Shown: one piece after another, positions 7,244 to 15,754 of the stretch
How the letters are laid out: each line of letters starts with the position of its first letter
How positions within the stretch are numbered: position 1 is the first letter of the stretch
From: Dyella sp. ASV21
Lineage (GTDB): Bacteria; Pseudomonadota; Gammaproteobacteria; Xanthomonadales; Rhodanobacteraceae
DNA length: 36,190 nucleotides
Direction: 5' to 3'
NCBI RefSeq assembly: GCF_016428975.1
Contig: NZ_JAELTT010000046.1
Span: 1-36,190 of the forward strand
The notes under the pieces: generated by a model
The model's database searches: none
What the model was told of the DNA's origin: nothing
Seen by the model: only the letters and a program-made list of their open reading frames with translations
Program-made: the position numbers and the translations under genes

Positions 7244-8056
7244 TTAGAACGCGGGTAGCACCGCGCCTTGGTACTTCTGTTCGATGTACGCCTTGATCTC
7301 GGGGCTGGTCAGGGCCTTGGCGAGTTTCTGGATGCGCGGGTCGTCCTTGTTGTCCGGACGGGCCACCAGATAGTTCACGTACGGCGAATCCTTGTCCTCG
7401 ATCAGCAGCGCGTCCTTGGTCGGGTTGAGGCCGGCGGCGAGCGCGTAGTTGGTGTTGATCAGGGCAAGGTCTACCTCGTCCAGCGTGCGCGGCAGCATGG
7501 CGGCTTCCAGCTCGCGGAACTTGAGCTGCTTGGGATTGGCCGTGATGTCCTTGAGGGTGGACAACTCGTTGCTGGGATCCTTCAGCGTGATCAGGCCGTG
7601 CTTGGCGAGCAACAGCAGCGCGCGGCTATTGTTGCTGGGATCGTTGGGCAGGGTGACCGAGGCACCGTCCGGCAGCTGGTCGATCGACTTGATCTTGTGC
7701 GAGTAGGCGCCGAACGGCTCGATGTGCACACCAGTGACGATGGTGAGGTTGGTGCCGCGTTCGCGATTGAAGGCGTCCAGGTAGGGCTTGGTCTGGAAAT
7801 AGTTGGCATCCACCGACTTCTCCAGCACCTGCACATTGGGCTGCACGTAGTCGGCAAACACCTTGATCTCCAGGTCGATACCTTCCTTGGCGAGGATCGG
7901 CTTGACCTGCTTGAGGATCTCCGCGTGCGGCACCGCCGTGGCGGCTACCACCAGCTTCTGGCTGGCGGCTTCGCCACCGTTGCCAGTGGACGAAGAGCAG
8001 CCTGCCAGCAGGAGCAGGGCGGAAAAAATGGCAATGAGCTTATTCATCTTCGTCAT
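7244..8056 (-). CDS. metQ: D-methionine-binding lipoprotein MetQ
   Basis: A 270-residue NlpA/MetQ-family substrate-binding protein, the periplasmic receptor of the methionine ABC importer. The signal peptide ends in a lipobox LLAGC, so Cys20 should carry the lipid anchor. The mature part has the family's VVAATAVPHAEIL opening, then DYVQPN, a YFQTKPYLD segment, VTLPNDPSN and LALINTNYA. I chose the ATG at 8056; a second ATG three codons downstream (8047) fits equally well and only shortens the signal peptide. It is the last gene of the metN-metI-metQ operon, 63 bases after metI, and is followed by an intrinsic terminator. The assignment is supported by both sequence and context. Confidence 0.94.
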   Translation of the reverse strand: MTKMNKLIAIFSALLLLAGCSSSTGNGGEAASQKLVVAATAVPHAEILKQVKPILAKEGIDLEIKVFADYVQPNVQVLEKSVDANYFQTKPYLDAFNRERGTNLTIVTGVHIEPFGAYSHKIKSIDQLPDGASVTLPNDPSNNSRALLLLAKHGLITLKDPSNELSTLKDITANPKQLKFRELEAAMLPRTLDEVDLALINTNYALAAGLNPTKDALLIEDKDSPYVNYLVARPDNKDDPRIQKLAKALTSPEIKAYIEQKYQGAVLPAF

Positions 8057-8119
8057 AAGGCACGGTTGATGCGGTGCACAAGAATAGCCATCCATACCGC
8101 CGGATGCAAAAAACGGCGT

Positions 8120-8803
8120 TCAGCGTTGGCTGTAGCGCGCCACGATGCGGTCGCCGAGCATCTGCAGAATCTGCACCAGCACGATCAGCAGCACCACGGT
8201 CACCAACATGTAATCGGACTTGTAGCTCAGGTAGCCGTAGCGATAGGCGAGATCGCCCAGGCCGCCCGCTCCGATGGCGCCGCCCATGGCGGTATAGCCG
8301 ACCAGGGCAATGGCGGTGACGGTAATGCCGGCGATCAGGCCGGCGCGGGCTTCCGGCAGCAATACAAGGCGCACGATCTGCCAGGTGCTCGCGCCCATCG
8401 CCTGGCTGGCTTCGATAACACCGCGCTGCACTTCGCGCAGGGCGGTCTCCACCAGGCGAGCGAAGAACGGTGCGGCGCCGATCACCAGAGGCGGAATGGC
8501 ACCACGGATGCCCAGCTTGGTGCCGACCAGCACATAGGTGAGCGGCATCAGCACGATCATCAGGATGATGAAGGGGATGGAACGCAGGATGTTCACCACC
8601 AGCGACAGCGCGGCGTAGAGCTTGGGCATGGGGCGCAACTGGCCTTTGCCCGTGAGATAGAGCAGCACGCCCAGCGGCAGGCCGACGGCGACGGTGAGCA
8701 GCAGGGAACCGCCCAACATCAGCAACGTGTCGATGCAGGCCTGGCCGATCTCGCTCCAGTCATCGATGTTGGGAAACAGGCTTTGCAGCGGGGCGACGGT
8801 CAC
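8120..8803 (-). CDS. metI: Methionine ABC transporter permease MetI
   Basis: A 227-residue integral membrane permease with about five to six hydrophobic segments. The [20 protein letters not shown] stretch is the EAA loop that docks onto the ATPase. Length and sequence match MetI, which forms the homodimeric channel of the MetNIQ importer. It starts with a GTG whose bases overlap the metN stop as GTGA, a four-base overlap typical of translational coupling, ensuring matched amounts of permease and ATPase. metQ follows 63 bases later. Confidence 0.94.
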   Translation of the reverse strand: MTVAPLQSLFPNIDDWSEIGQACIDTLLMLGGSLLLTVAVGLPLGVLLYLTGKGQLRPMPKLYAALSLVVNILRSIPFIILMIVLMPLTYVLVGTKLGIRGAIPPLVIGAAPFFARLVETALREVQRGVIEASQAMGASTWQIVRLVLLPEARAGLIAGITVTAIALVGYTAMGGAIGAGGLGDLAYRYGYLSYKSDYMLVTVVLLIVLVQILQMLGDRIVARYSQR

Positions 8804-9831
8804 GAGCGATTCTCCGGCGACGATGCGGTGATTTCTTCGATTTCGATGCCGGCCTGGCGCAGGCTGGCGAGGGCGTCGTCCACGCGTTCGCCCTGCATGG
8901 CCAACGTGAGCTGGCCATAGGGGAGGTCCTTGATGCGATCGATGCGCCCGGCGAGGATGTTGAAATCCACTCCGGTATCGCGCGCGACCCTACCCAGCGC
9001 AGGGGTCCAGGTGGCCTCGCCACGGAACGACAGGCGCAGGATGCGGCCTTCGACATGGGCATAGGGTGCCTGCTCGCCTGCGGCTTCCTCTGGCAGCGCC
9101 TCGTTGACGAAGCGTCGCGTGGTGGCATGGCGTGGGTGCAGGAATACGTCCGCCACCGAGCCGCTCTCCACGATGCGTCCGGCATCGAGCACGGCCACGC
9201 GATCGCAGACGCGTCGCACCACATCCATCTCGTGCGTAATCAGCACGATGGTGAGCTTGAGTTCGCGGTTGATTTCGGCCAGCAACTCCAGCACCGAGGC
9301 GGTAGTCTGCGGGTCGAGCGCGCTGGTGGCCTCGTCGCACAGCAGGATCGACGGACGGTTGGCCAGGGCGCGCGCGATGCCTACACGCTGTTTCTGGCCG
9401 CCGGAAAGCTGGGAGGGATACTTGTCGGCATGCGCGCTCAGGCCCACGCGGGCCAGCAATTCGTCGACACGCTTTCGGATGGCGGCGGCATCGCCTTCAC
9501 CCGCCAGGCGCAGCGGAAACGCCACGTTCTCGGCCACCGTCTGCGAGGCGAGTAGGTTGAAATGCTGGAAGATCATGCCGATGCGCTGGCGCTGCTGGCG
9601 TAGTTTGGCTTCGCTGAGCGCCGTCATGTCGACGTCGTCAATCAGGATGCGCCCGCCCGAGGGGCGTTCGAGCAGGTTGATCAGACGTATAAGCGTCGAT
9701 TTGCCCGCGCCCGAATGGCCGATGATGCCGAAGACCTCGCCGTCGGCGATGTCCAGGCTGAAGGTTTGCAGCGCGGGAACCTCCCGGCCGTCGACGCGGT
9801 AGGACTTGTGGACATCCTGAAATCGGATCAC
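8800..9831 (-). CDS. metN: Methionine ABC transporter ATPase MetN
   Basis: A 343-residue protein, the same length as E. coli MetN. Walker A is GHSGAGKST (residues 38-46), the ABC signature LSGGQKQRV begins at residue 142, and Walker B is [12 protein letters not shown] with Glu167 as the catalytic base. Residues from about 265 on form the C-terminal NIL domain, which in this family binds methionine and inhibits transport when the cell is replete. The start is the GTG at 9831, preceded by GAAGG at a suitable distance. Longer frames upstream are proline-rich and unlike the family. It leads the metNIQ operon. I saw no MetJ box or recognisable SAM riboswitch in the 172 bases between it and the divergent gpx gene. 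Confidence 0.95.
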   Translation of the reverse strand: MIRFQDVHKSYRVDGREVPALQTFSLDIADGEVFGIIGHSGAGKSTLIRLINLLERPSGGRILIDDVDMTALSEAKLRQQRQRIGMIFQHFNLLASQTVAENVAFPLRLAGEGDAAAIRKRVDELLARVGLSAHADKYPSQLSGGQKQRVGIARALANRPSILLCDEATSALDPQTTASVLELLAEINRELKLTIVLITHEMDVVRRVCDRVAVLDAGRIVESGSVADVFLHPRHATTRRFVNEALPEEAAGEQAPYAHVEGRILRLSFRGEATWTPALGRVARDTGVDFNILAGRIDRIKDLPYGQLTLAMQGERVDDALASLRQAGIEIEEITASSPENRS

Positions 9832-10003
9832 GGGGTACCTTCGGGGAACCGGGGGAGGCGGATGCCTCGGGGAAGCGGCTGCCGGCTGGGCCGGCTCGCG
9901 GCAAAGCATACGGCAAGTGCCTGCCGGGGTCTTCACCGGGCGCGCTCGCCTCGCCGTGGGCGGAGGGAATACACTGCGGGATCTCTCGGCGAGGAACGCT
10001 ACG

Positions 10004-10489
10004 ATGACTTCCGTTTACGACTTTTCCGCCCGCGATATCGACGGCAACGAACGCTCGCTGGCTGAATACAAAGGCAAGACATTGCTGATCGTCAACGTGG
10101 CTTCCAAATGCGGTTTCACCCCGCAGTACACCGGGCTGGAGGCGCTGTGGCGCGCCGACCGGGACCAGGGCTTGGTGGTGCTGGGTTTCCCGTGCGACCA
10201 GTTCGGCCACCAGGAACCGGGCGACGAGGCGGAGATTCGCCAGTTCTGTTCGACCAGCTACGAGGTGAGCTTTCCCCTGTTCGCCAAGATCGAAGTGAAT
10301 GGCGAGGGCGCCCATCCGCTCTACAAGTGGCTCAAGCGCGAGGGCAAGGGCATTCTTGGCAGCGAGGCGATCAAGTGGAACTTCACCAAGTTCCTGGTCG
10401 ATCGCGATGGCCAGGTGGTGAAGCGCTACGCGCCTACCGACACGCCCGAGAAGATCGGCAAGGACCTCAAGGCTCAGTTGACAGGCTGA
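10004..10489 (+). CDS. Glutathione peroxidase family thiol peroxidase
   Basis: A 161-residue cysteine-type glutathione peroxidase homologue (BtuE/Gpx family). Catalytic Cys36 lies in [12 protein letters not shown]. The [12 protein letters not shown] segment supplies the conserved glutamine (Gln70) plus Cys64, and KWNFTKF supplies the active-site tryptophan and asparagine. It reduces hydrogen peroxide or lipid peroxides in the cytoplasm; bacterial members usually use thioredoxin despite the name. The ATG at 10004 follows GAGGAAC; the frame runs open upstream without a family match. It is transcribed divergently from metN. Its last 16 bases overlap the end of convergent dacB. Confidence 0.94.
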   Translation: MTSVYDFSARDIDGNERSLAEYKGKTLLIVNVASKCGFTPQYTGLEALWRADRDQGLVVLGFPCDQFGHQEPGDEAEIRQFCSTSYEVSFPLFAKIEVNGEGAHPLYKWLKREGKGILGSEAIKWNFTKFLVDRDGQVVKRYAPTDTPEKIGKDLKAQLTG

Positions 10490-12066
10490 TTGGCCGCCAC
10501 CGGCGTCGGCGTGCTTGTGCGGCTGCGTGAGCCGGCCAATATCACCGCAATGGCGTCTACGTCGCGCGTGGCGCTGGGCGCGCCCGGCGGTGGGGCGTAG
10601 TTGTTGAGCATGACGGCGAACGCCAGGCGCTCGCCGTCGCCGCTGGTGACATAGCCGGCCAGGCAGTGCACGAACGCCATGCTGCCGGTTTTGGCATGCA
10701 CGTTGTTTTCCGCTGGGGTACTGCGCATGCGCCCCAACAGGGTGCCGTCGACCCCTGCCACCGGCAGTGCGCTCTGCAGCGTGGCGGCGTAGGGTTGCGC
10801 GGCAAGATAAGTGAGCAGGCGCGCCATGGCGTTGGGCGTGGCAAGGTTGCGCCGCGACAGCCCGGTGCCTTCCTCGATCAGGCTGCTGGTGGGTGCAATG
10901 CCGATCTGTTCCAGCATCTGCTGCATGGCGCGGATGCCCCAGCGCTCACTGGTGATGAAGCCATTGGCACCGTCGCGTTGTTCCGCATCGGCTTGTGCCT
11001 TCACGCCCGCGAGCAACAGCAGGTTTTGCAGGTACAGGTTCTGGGAGCGCTTGAGGCCGCGCGCCACGATCTCGCCCAGCGGTGGCGACAGGACCTGGGC
11101 CAGGACGTGGGTGGGCGCCTGCAGCGCGGTATCGCGCCTTGGCCATTGCATTGACACCAGCTTGCCGTCGAGCTGGATGCCGTGGCGGGTCAGCGCATCG
11201 CGCAGCAAGCTGCCCGCGTAGCGGGCCGGGTCGGGCACGGCGAGCTTGAAGGTCTGCGCCTGCGAGCGTGCCGCGATGTTGCCGAAGGCATACAGCACGT
11301 TGTCGCCGGGCGCGCGATACAAGTTGATGTCGTTGCGCGTGCGCGCCGCACTGGTGGTGAGGTCGTTGGTGAGCTGCGGAATGGCGTTGTTGGGGGTAAC
11401 GCTAAGCTGGGCAGCCGCACCGGGCATTGCGGCCGGCGTTACCGTCACCTCCACCTGGTTCTCGCCAACGCTCAAGGCGCTGGCGGGTACCGCAAACCAA
11501 CTTTGCAGGTCGATGGCTTCCCAGCCGGTGCCCATCACCGGGCTGGCGAAATAGGTGGCATCGGCGATCAAGTCGCCACGGATATGGTGCAGGCCCTGGG
11601 CGGCCAGTTGTTCGGCCATTTGATCCGGCCAGGACAGCGTGCCGGCATCGACGCCCAGCGTGGGATCGCCCATGCCGTAAAGAATCAGCGGGCCATCGAG
11701 CTGTCCGTTGCGGATGTCGCCCTGGGCCAGCACGCGGGTGGGAATGCGGTAGTCCGGGCCGAATTCGCTCAGCGCCACGGCCGCAGTGAAAAGCTTGGCG
11801 GTGGAGGCTGGCTGGAGCAGCCGGTCGGCATGATGCGCATACACCGTGCGACCGGTGTCCAGCGACACCACCGCGATGCCCCAGTCGGCGCCCGCAAAAC
11901 GGGGTTCGCCGATCAGGTTGTCGATCTGTGCGGCCAGTGAGGCGGTGTGCGCTATCGCGTGGCTGGGCGGCTGGGGCGCGGCCGACAGGGCGGGGGCGAG
12001 CATCGCCATGGCGGAGCCCCAAAGGAGGCCAAACAGGCGAAGCCGCGGGCGGAACGACGAGTACAT
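10474..12066 (-). CDS. dacB: D-alanyl-D-alanine carboxypeptidase/endopeptidase (PBP4)
   Basis: A 530-residue exported penicillin-binding protein of class C type 4. A signal peptide spans roughly residues 1-30. The three active-site motifs are all present: SxxK as Ser88-Thr-Ala-Lys91, SxN as Ser341-Gln-Asn343, and KTG at 459-461. The long insert between the first two motifs is the accessory domain characteristic of DacB. The enzyme trims peptidoglycan stem peptides and cleaves cross-links in the periplasm. The C-terminal tail after about residue 500 is Ser/Thr/Pro-rich and probably disordered. The gene stands alone, convergent with gpx (16-base overlap) and divergent from slyD. Confidence 0.94.
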   Translation of the reverse strand: MYSSFRPRLRLFGLLWGSAMAMLAPALSAAPQPPSHAIAHTASLAAQIDNLIGEPRFAGADWGIAVVSLDTGRTVYAHHADRLLQPASTAKLFTAAVALSEFGPDYRIPTRVLAQGDIRNGQLDGPLILYGMGDPTLGVDAGTLSWPDQMAEQLAAQGLHHIRGDLIADATYFASPVMGTGWEAIDLQSWFAVPASALSVGENQVEVTVTPAAMPGAAAQLSVTPNNAIPQLTNDLTTSAARTRNDINLYRAPGDNVLYAFGNIAARSQAQTFKLAVPDPARYAGSLLRDALTRHGIQLDGKLVSMQWPRRDTALQAPTHVLAQVLSPPLGEIVARGLKRSQNLYLQNLLLLAGVKAQADAEQRDGANGFITSERWGIRAMQQMLEQIGIAPTSSLIEEGTGLSRRNLATPNAMARLLTYLAAQPYAATLQSALPVAGVDGTLLGRMRSTPAENNVHAKTGSMAFVHCLAGYVTSGDGERLAFAVMLNNYAPPPGAPSATRDVDAIAVILAGSRSRTSTPTPVAANQPVN

Positions 12067-12144
12067 GAGCCCAGTATCGCCAATTGGATGTACGGCCGCC
12101 TAGCCGGCGTCCGCTGGCCTCGTCTGATACCCTTACCGCCTCGC

Positions 12145-12168
12145 GCCGGCCCTGGCCGGCCATTTTTT
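12145..12168 (+). promoter_or_regulatory. Terminator-like hairpin in the slyD leader
   Basis: GCCGGC (12145-12150) and GCCGGC (12155-12160) pair around CCTG, followed by CATTTTTT. A TGATACCCT stretch just upstream (12125-12133) could serve as an extended -10. The hairpin would then sit at the very 5' end of the slyD message, so it may be a leader structure rather than a true terminator. Confidence 0.4.
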
Positions 12169-12186
12169 ACCCTACTCGAGAACATC

Positions 12187-12669
12187 ATGCAGATCGCACA
12201 GAACTCCGTTGTTGCCTTCCATTACACGCTGACCGACGACCAGGGTCAGGTCATCGACAGCTCGCAGGGTCGTGAGCCGCTGGTGTACCTGCAGGGTATG
12301 GGTCAGATCGTGCCGGGCCTGGAGAAGGCGATGGAAGGCCGCCAGGTGGGCGATCAGTTCAAGGTCGACGTGGCCCCGGAAGAGGGCTACGGCGTGCACC
12401 ACGCCGAGCTGATGCAGGAAGTGCCGCGCGAGGCTTTCCAGGGCGTGGAAGACATCCAGCCAGGCATGCAGTTCCAGGGCCGTGGTCCGCAGGGCGCCAT
12501 CAACGTCACCGTGACCAAGGTCGAAAACGACAAGGTGCACATCGACGGCAATCACCCGCTCGCCGGCCAGACCCTGCATTTCGACATCGAAGTGACCCAG
12601 GTGCGTGAGGCCAGCGAGGAAGAGCTCGCCCATGGTCATGTGCATGGCGAAGGTGGCCATCACCACTAA
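12187..12669 (+). CDS. slyD: FKBP-type peptidyl-prolyl isomerase SlyD
   Basis: A 160-residue SlyD-type protein. Residues 1 to about 70 and 120 to 145 make the FKBP domain, with YLQGMGQIVPGLEKAMEG as the family signature. The insert-in-flap chaperone domain lies between them and includes APEEGYG and QEVPREAF. The C-terminus is histidine-rich (HGHVHGEGGHHH) and resembles the metal-binding tail of E. coli SlyD, though shorter. It acts in the cytoplasm as a prolyl isomerase and chaperone, and in other bacteria takes part in nickel handling for hydrogenase; no hydrogenase genes are seen here. The ATG at 12187 opens the conserved MQIAQNSVV sequence. Confidence 0.95.
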   Translation: MQIAQNSVVAFHYTLTDDQGQVIDSSQGREPLVYLQGMGQIVPGLEKAMEGRQVGDQFKVDVAPEEGYGVHHAELMQEVPREAFQGVEDIQPGMQFQGRGPQGAINVTVTKVENDKVHIDGNHPLAGQTLHFDIEVTQVREASEEELAHGHVHGEGGHHH

Positions 12670-12719
12670 GCGGAGCGGTCGGCGCCGGCCATGAGCCAGG
12701 CGCCGCCATCCGATGCGCG

Positions 12720-12743
12720 GACGCCACCTCTCGCGGTGGCGTC
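12720..12743 (+). terminator. Hairpin after slyD without a T-run
   Basis: GACGCCACC (12720-12728) and GGTGGCGTC (12735-12743) form a perfect 9-bp stem around six bases. TGCCCC follows instead of a T-run. It lies 50 bases after the slyD stop and 24 before the next start codon, so it probably marks or protects the slyD 3' end. Confidence 0.5.
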
Positions 12744-12767
12744 TGCCCCGTCCGACAAGGAGTTGTC

Positions 12768-13946
12768 ATGCGGGAACGTCTGCGTATCGCCGTGGTGGGT
12801 TACGGTGTCGCTGGACAGGCATCCTGCCTGTTGCTCGCTGCGGCGGGCCATACACTCTCGGTATTTGAGCAAGCGCCGGCACCGGGCCCGGTGGGCGCGG
12901 GATTCCTGTTGCAACCGACGGGGCTGGGCGTGCTCGCCCGCCTGGGCCTGCAGCAAGAGGCATTGGCGCGGGGCCAGCGCATCGAGCGGCTCTACGGATG
13001 CAATGTGGCCGGTCGCACGGTGATGGATATGCGCTACGCCGACCATGCGCCGGAGTGCTTTGGCCTGGGCATGACGCGCGGTGGCCTATTCACGCTGTTG
13101 CATCAGGCTTACGCCGATCGCCATGCCATACATGCGGGGACGCGGATCGAGAGCGTTTCCGAGGATGGTCGCTTTCTTGTCGATGGCGAGGGGCGCCAGT
13201 ACGGGCCTTTCGATCTCATCGTCGCCGCCGATGGCGCGCATTCCTTGCTACGCCGCCAACCCGGGGTAACCCGGCGCGAGGCAATGTATCCCTGGGGCGC
13301 CATGTGGTGTCTATTGCCTGCGAGCCAGTGGCCGCATGCGCAGGTGTTGCATCAGCGCTACGCGGGAACACGCGAGATGATCGGGCTGTTGCCGGTAGGG
13401 CGTCGTGACGAGACCGACGAACGTTGGCTCACTTTCTATTACAGCTTGCCTGGCGAGCGCGTGGATGCCTTCGATCAGCGGGCGCTGGCGCATGTACGCG
13501 ACCGCATCGCCCAGCTATGGCCGGAAGCCGCGCCGTTGTTGGACGGTATCGAGACGCCTGCCCAGTTACATCGCGCACGTTACCGCGACGTGGTGTTGCA
13601 TCATCCCGTGCGTGGTCGCGTGGTGTACATCGGCGATGCGGCGCATGCCATGAGTCCCCAACTGGGGCAGGGCGTGAACATGGCTTTGCTCGATGCCCAA
13701 GCGCTAGCGGATTCGCTCGCGCATGACGCGGATCTGGACGTGGCGTTGGCCGCCTACGCGCGAGCGCGTAGGCGTCACGTAGCCATCTACCAGCGCCTCA
13801 GCCGCTGGCTCACGCCATGGTTCCAGTCGGAGCGCGATGGTTTGGCGCGCCTGCGCGATCGCGGCTTCAACGCGCTGGCGCAGGCGCCGTTGGCGCGGGG
13901 ACAGATGCTGCGCATTCTTACCGGTACCAAGCAGACCTGGTGGTAG
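12768..13946 (+). CDS. FAD-dependent monooxygenase (UbiH/PHBH-like)
   Basis: A 392-residue class A flavin monooxygenase. The N-terminal Rossmann motif is VVGYGVAGQ (Gly11, Gly13, Gly16), followed by VFEQA. The middle carries the DG motif as AADGAHS. The FAD-ribityl motif GDAAHAMSPQLGQGVNMAL lies near residue 290. These define the p-hydroxybenzoate-hydroxylase fold; the substrate is not predictable and ubiquinone synthesis should not be assumed. An AAGGAG site precedes the ATG at 12768. It sits 98 bases after slyD and ends three bases before the convergent pldA gene, so it is probably its own unit or read through from slyD. Confidence 0.9.
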   Translation: MRERLRIAVVGYGVAGQASCLLLAAAGHTLSVFEQAPAPGPVGAGFLLQPTGLGVLARLGLQQEALARGQRIERLYGCNVAGRTVMDMRYADHAPECFGLGMTRGGLFTLLHQAYADRHAIHAGTRIESVSEDGRFLVDGEGRQYGPFDLIVAADGAHSLLRRQPGVTRREAMYPWGAMWCLLPASQWPHAQVLHQRYAGTREMIGLLPVGRRDETDERWLTFYYSLPGERVDAFDQRALAHVRDRIAQLWPEAAPLLDGIETPAQLHRARYRDVVLHHPVRGRVVYIGDAAHAMSPQLGQGVNMALLDAQALADSLAHDADLDVALAAYARARRRHVAIYQRLSRWLTPWFQSERDGLARLRDRGFNALAQAPLARGQMLRILTGTKQTWW

Positions 13947-13949
13947 CGC

Positions 13950-15050
13950 TTAATACCAGTCCAGCAAGGTCACGCCGATGCCCAGGTAGGTGGCGTTGTG
14001 GTTGTAGTCGATCATGCTTTCGCCGTAGCCCTTGAACAGCTCCATATAGCCGCGCAGGTTGCCGGCGATGGGAAAGGCCCAGGTAAACTGCGCCGCGCCG
14101 TGGCTCTGGCTGCCGCCGCGCAGTGAGTGACGCAGCATCAGGCCAAACTCCTGGCCCTGCCACTCATGCACGATCTGCACATCGCCGCGCCCCATGTAAT
14201 TGCTGATGTCCGGATTGTTGTCGTCCTTGCCACCCTCGGGCACGCGCCACCATGGGTGGAACATCACCGTCCAGTCGTCGCGTTCGAAGCCGATGTAGCC
14301 CATGACGCGATTCCAACTGCGCGAGAGCGGGTTGGAGCGGCCGTTGGATTCATGATTGAGCCCGATGCCCAGCAAGCGACCATCCCAGCCGGCGATGTCG
14401 TAGTGGGTATTGAAGGTGAGGATGGCTTCGGGCTCGTAATTGGTCTCGCGGAAGGGGCGCGATGTGTCCTTGTTGTAGACCTGCCAGCGCGAGGACTGGG
14501 TATAGGCCACCCACAGGTCGCCCGCATCGCCGAAGAGGCCCTGCCAGACCTTGGTTTTCAGGCTGAGCTGGAACTTGGCTTCGATGTTGTCCAGCTCTTG
14601 CGGCGTGCCGACGCGGTTGAGCGGGTTAGGACTGTAAGGTTGGCTGTTCTGATTGCTGGTGGCGAACACCGGCATGACGGTGATGGGTTTGTAGCCACGC
14701 AGGTTGAAGGTACCGAGCTTGGTTTCCGGTGCCAGCTCCCAGCGACTGTCGAGCAGCGACATGGCCTTGATGGGGGCCTGGGAATCCTCGGTGGATGAGC
14801 CCTGAGCGTTGCGCGGCTTGCCGCGATCAAACACGGTGTTTGAGCTGCTGGCCTGTGCGGTGGTGGGCTCGATCTTCTTCTGCGCGCCAGGCAGTTGCTC
14901 GCGTCCGGTGGCACGGTCATAGCAGGCCAGCCGCTGCGCATCCGTTTCGATCGCGGTACAGGCGCGGATATCCATCGGGCTGGGGTTCTGTGCGTGTGCG
15001 GTGATCGAGATCAGGCCAAGCAGCATGGCCGCAAGCGGGGTCAGTCGCAT
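13950..15050 (-). CDS. pldA: Outer-membrane phospholipase A1
   Basis: A 366-residue OMPLA-family protein. Residues 1-20 are a signal peptide ending in AHA. Residues 27-50 hold a small extra motif, RACTAIETDAQRLACYDRA, with two cysteines. A linker follows, and then the beta-barrel from about residue 95. The active site is present: His233 and Ser235 in NHESNGRSN, and Asn247 in RSWNRV, matching His142, Ser144 and Asn156 of E. coli PldA. It hydrolyses misplaced phospholipids in the outer leaflet and works as a calcium-dependent dimer. The mature protein is longer than the E. coli enzyme because of the N-terminal segment. The start is the ATG at 15050; longer frames lack a signal sequence. Confidence 0.92.
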   Translation of the reverse strand: MRLTPLAAMLLGLISITAHAQNPSPMDIRACTAIETDAQRLACYDRATGREQLPGAQKKIEPTTAQASSSNTVFDRGKPRNAQGSSTEDSQAPIKAMSLLDSRWELAPETKLGTFNLRGYKPITVMPVFATSNQNSQPYSPNPLNRVGTPQELDNIEAKFQLSLKTKVWQGLFGDAGDLWVAYTQSSRWQVYNKDTSRPFRETNYEPEAILTFNTHYDIAGWDGRLLGIGLNHESNGRSNPLSRSWNRVMGYIGFERDDWTVMFHPWWRVPEGGKDDNNPDISNYMGRGDVQIVHEWQGQEFGLMLRHSLRGGSQSHGAAQFTWAFPIAGNLRGYMELFKGYGESMIDYNHNATYLGIGVTLLDWY

Positions 15051-15144
15051 TCTCGGGCTCCATCCATGTCGTACTGGTGCCGGCACCATGCGTGCCTACC
15101 GAAGTGCGACAGTATGCGTGATTCGGCCCGATTTGCGTATGACG

Positions 15145-15172
15145 AAACGGGCCTGCCAAGAGGCGGCCCGCT
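15145..15172 (-). terminator. Terminator of the EF-hand-like gene
   Basis: On the minus strand, GCGGGCCGCC pairs with GGC-A-GGCCCGT around TCTT, giving a near-perfect stem with a single bulged A, followed by TTTCGTC. It begins about 15 bases after the stop codon of the proline-rich gene and separates it from pldA. Confidence 0.7.
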
Positions 15173-15186
15173 TCGGTTGCTTCGTG

Positions 15187-15600
15187 CTATTTCTTGTTCA
15201 GCCAGTCTTCGTACTGGCGCTTGCTGATGTGTCCGGTATGTCCCTTGTCGACATAGTTGAAGTCGTTGGCCAGCAAGGGATATGCCGAAGCCTGGTCTTC
15301 GGTGATAAAGCGACCGCCGCCGGAGAGCTGTTCAAAGCTCGGCGCAGGGCCCGGATTCACCGGAGGCACCACCGAGTTGATGGTGACCTGGCCTTGCGCC
15401 GCGTTGAATTGTGCGCTGGCCTGCGCATTGCCATCGGCCGATGACATGGGTGCCGGTGGCGGAGGTGGCATGGGCGCCGCTGGCGCGGGAGGCGGTGGCG
15501 GCGGTGAAGGCGGCATCGATTGATCCTGTGCCATCAATGTGCCAGCCATCAGCATCGAGCCGGCCGTGATCAGACTAAGAAGTGGCTTGCGTGATTTCAT
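15187..15600 (-). CDS. Exported proline-rich protein with a degenerate EF-hand
   Basis: A 137-residue protein with a signal peptide (cleavage near residue 24, LMAQ), followed by a polyproline/alanine segment (residues 29-52) and a C-terminal EF-hand-like helix-loop-helix around residues 112-133. The loop begins at Asp118 and keeps Gly123 and Ile125 at the canonical positions 6 and 8. Position 12 is Gln129 instead of Glu, and positions 3 and 5 are Gly and Thr, so calcium binding would be weak or lost. Similar small EF-hand proteins are frequent in this bacterial group; no function is assigned. GGAG precedes the ATG at 15600 at good spacing. It has its own terminator. Confidence 0.8.
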   Translation of the reverse strand: MKSRKPLLSLITAGSMLMAGTLMAQDQSMPPSPPPPPPAPAAPMPPPPPAPMSSADGNAQASAQFNAAQGQVTINSVVPPVNPGPAPSFEQLSGGGRFITEDQASAYPLLANDFNYVDKGHTGHISKRQYEDWLNKK

Positions 15601-15754
15601 CGTCGTAACTCCATGCCAGAATGCGTGGCTCGTGGACGGATGTGCGCGACCAAGTACCTCAAGGCGATAGTGCACGGACGGGTGCTGTGTCGCGCCGGGT
15701 TCAACGCTAACAAAGGCCGCCTAAACGGCATGACAATAGAGGCATCGCGAGCGC

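Noticed and set aside
7268-8920. A 550-codon plus-strand frame across metQ and metI
   Set aside because: It is a shadow of the metNIQ operon, whose order, overlaps and terminator are all consistent.
12691-13023. A 110-codon plus-strand frame overlapping the start of the FAD monooxygenase
   Set aside because: It begins inside the slyD 3' hairpin region and is out of frame with a gene that has an excellent ribosome-binding site and Rossmann motif.
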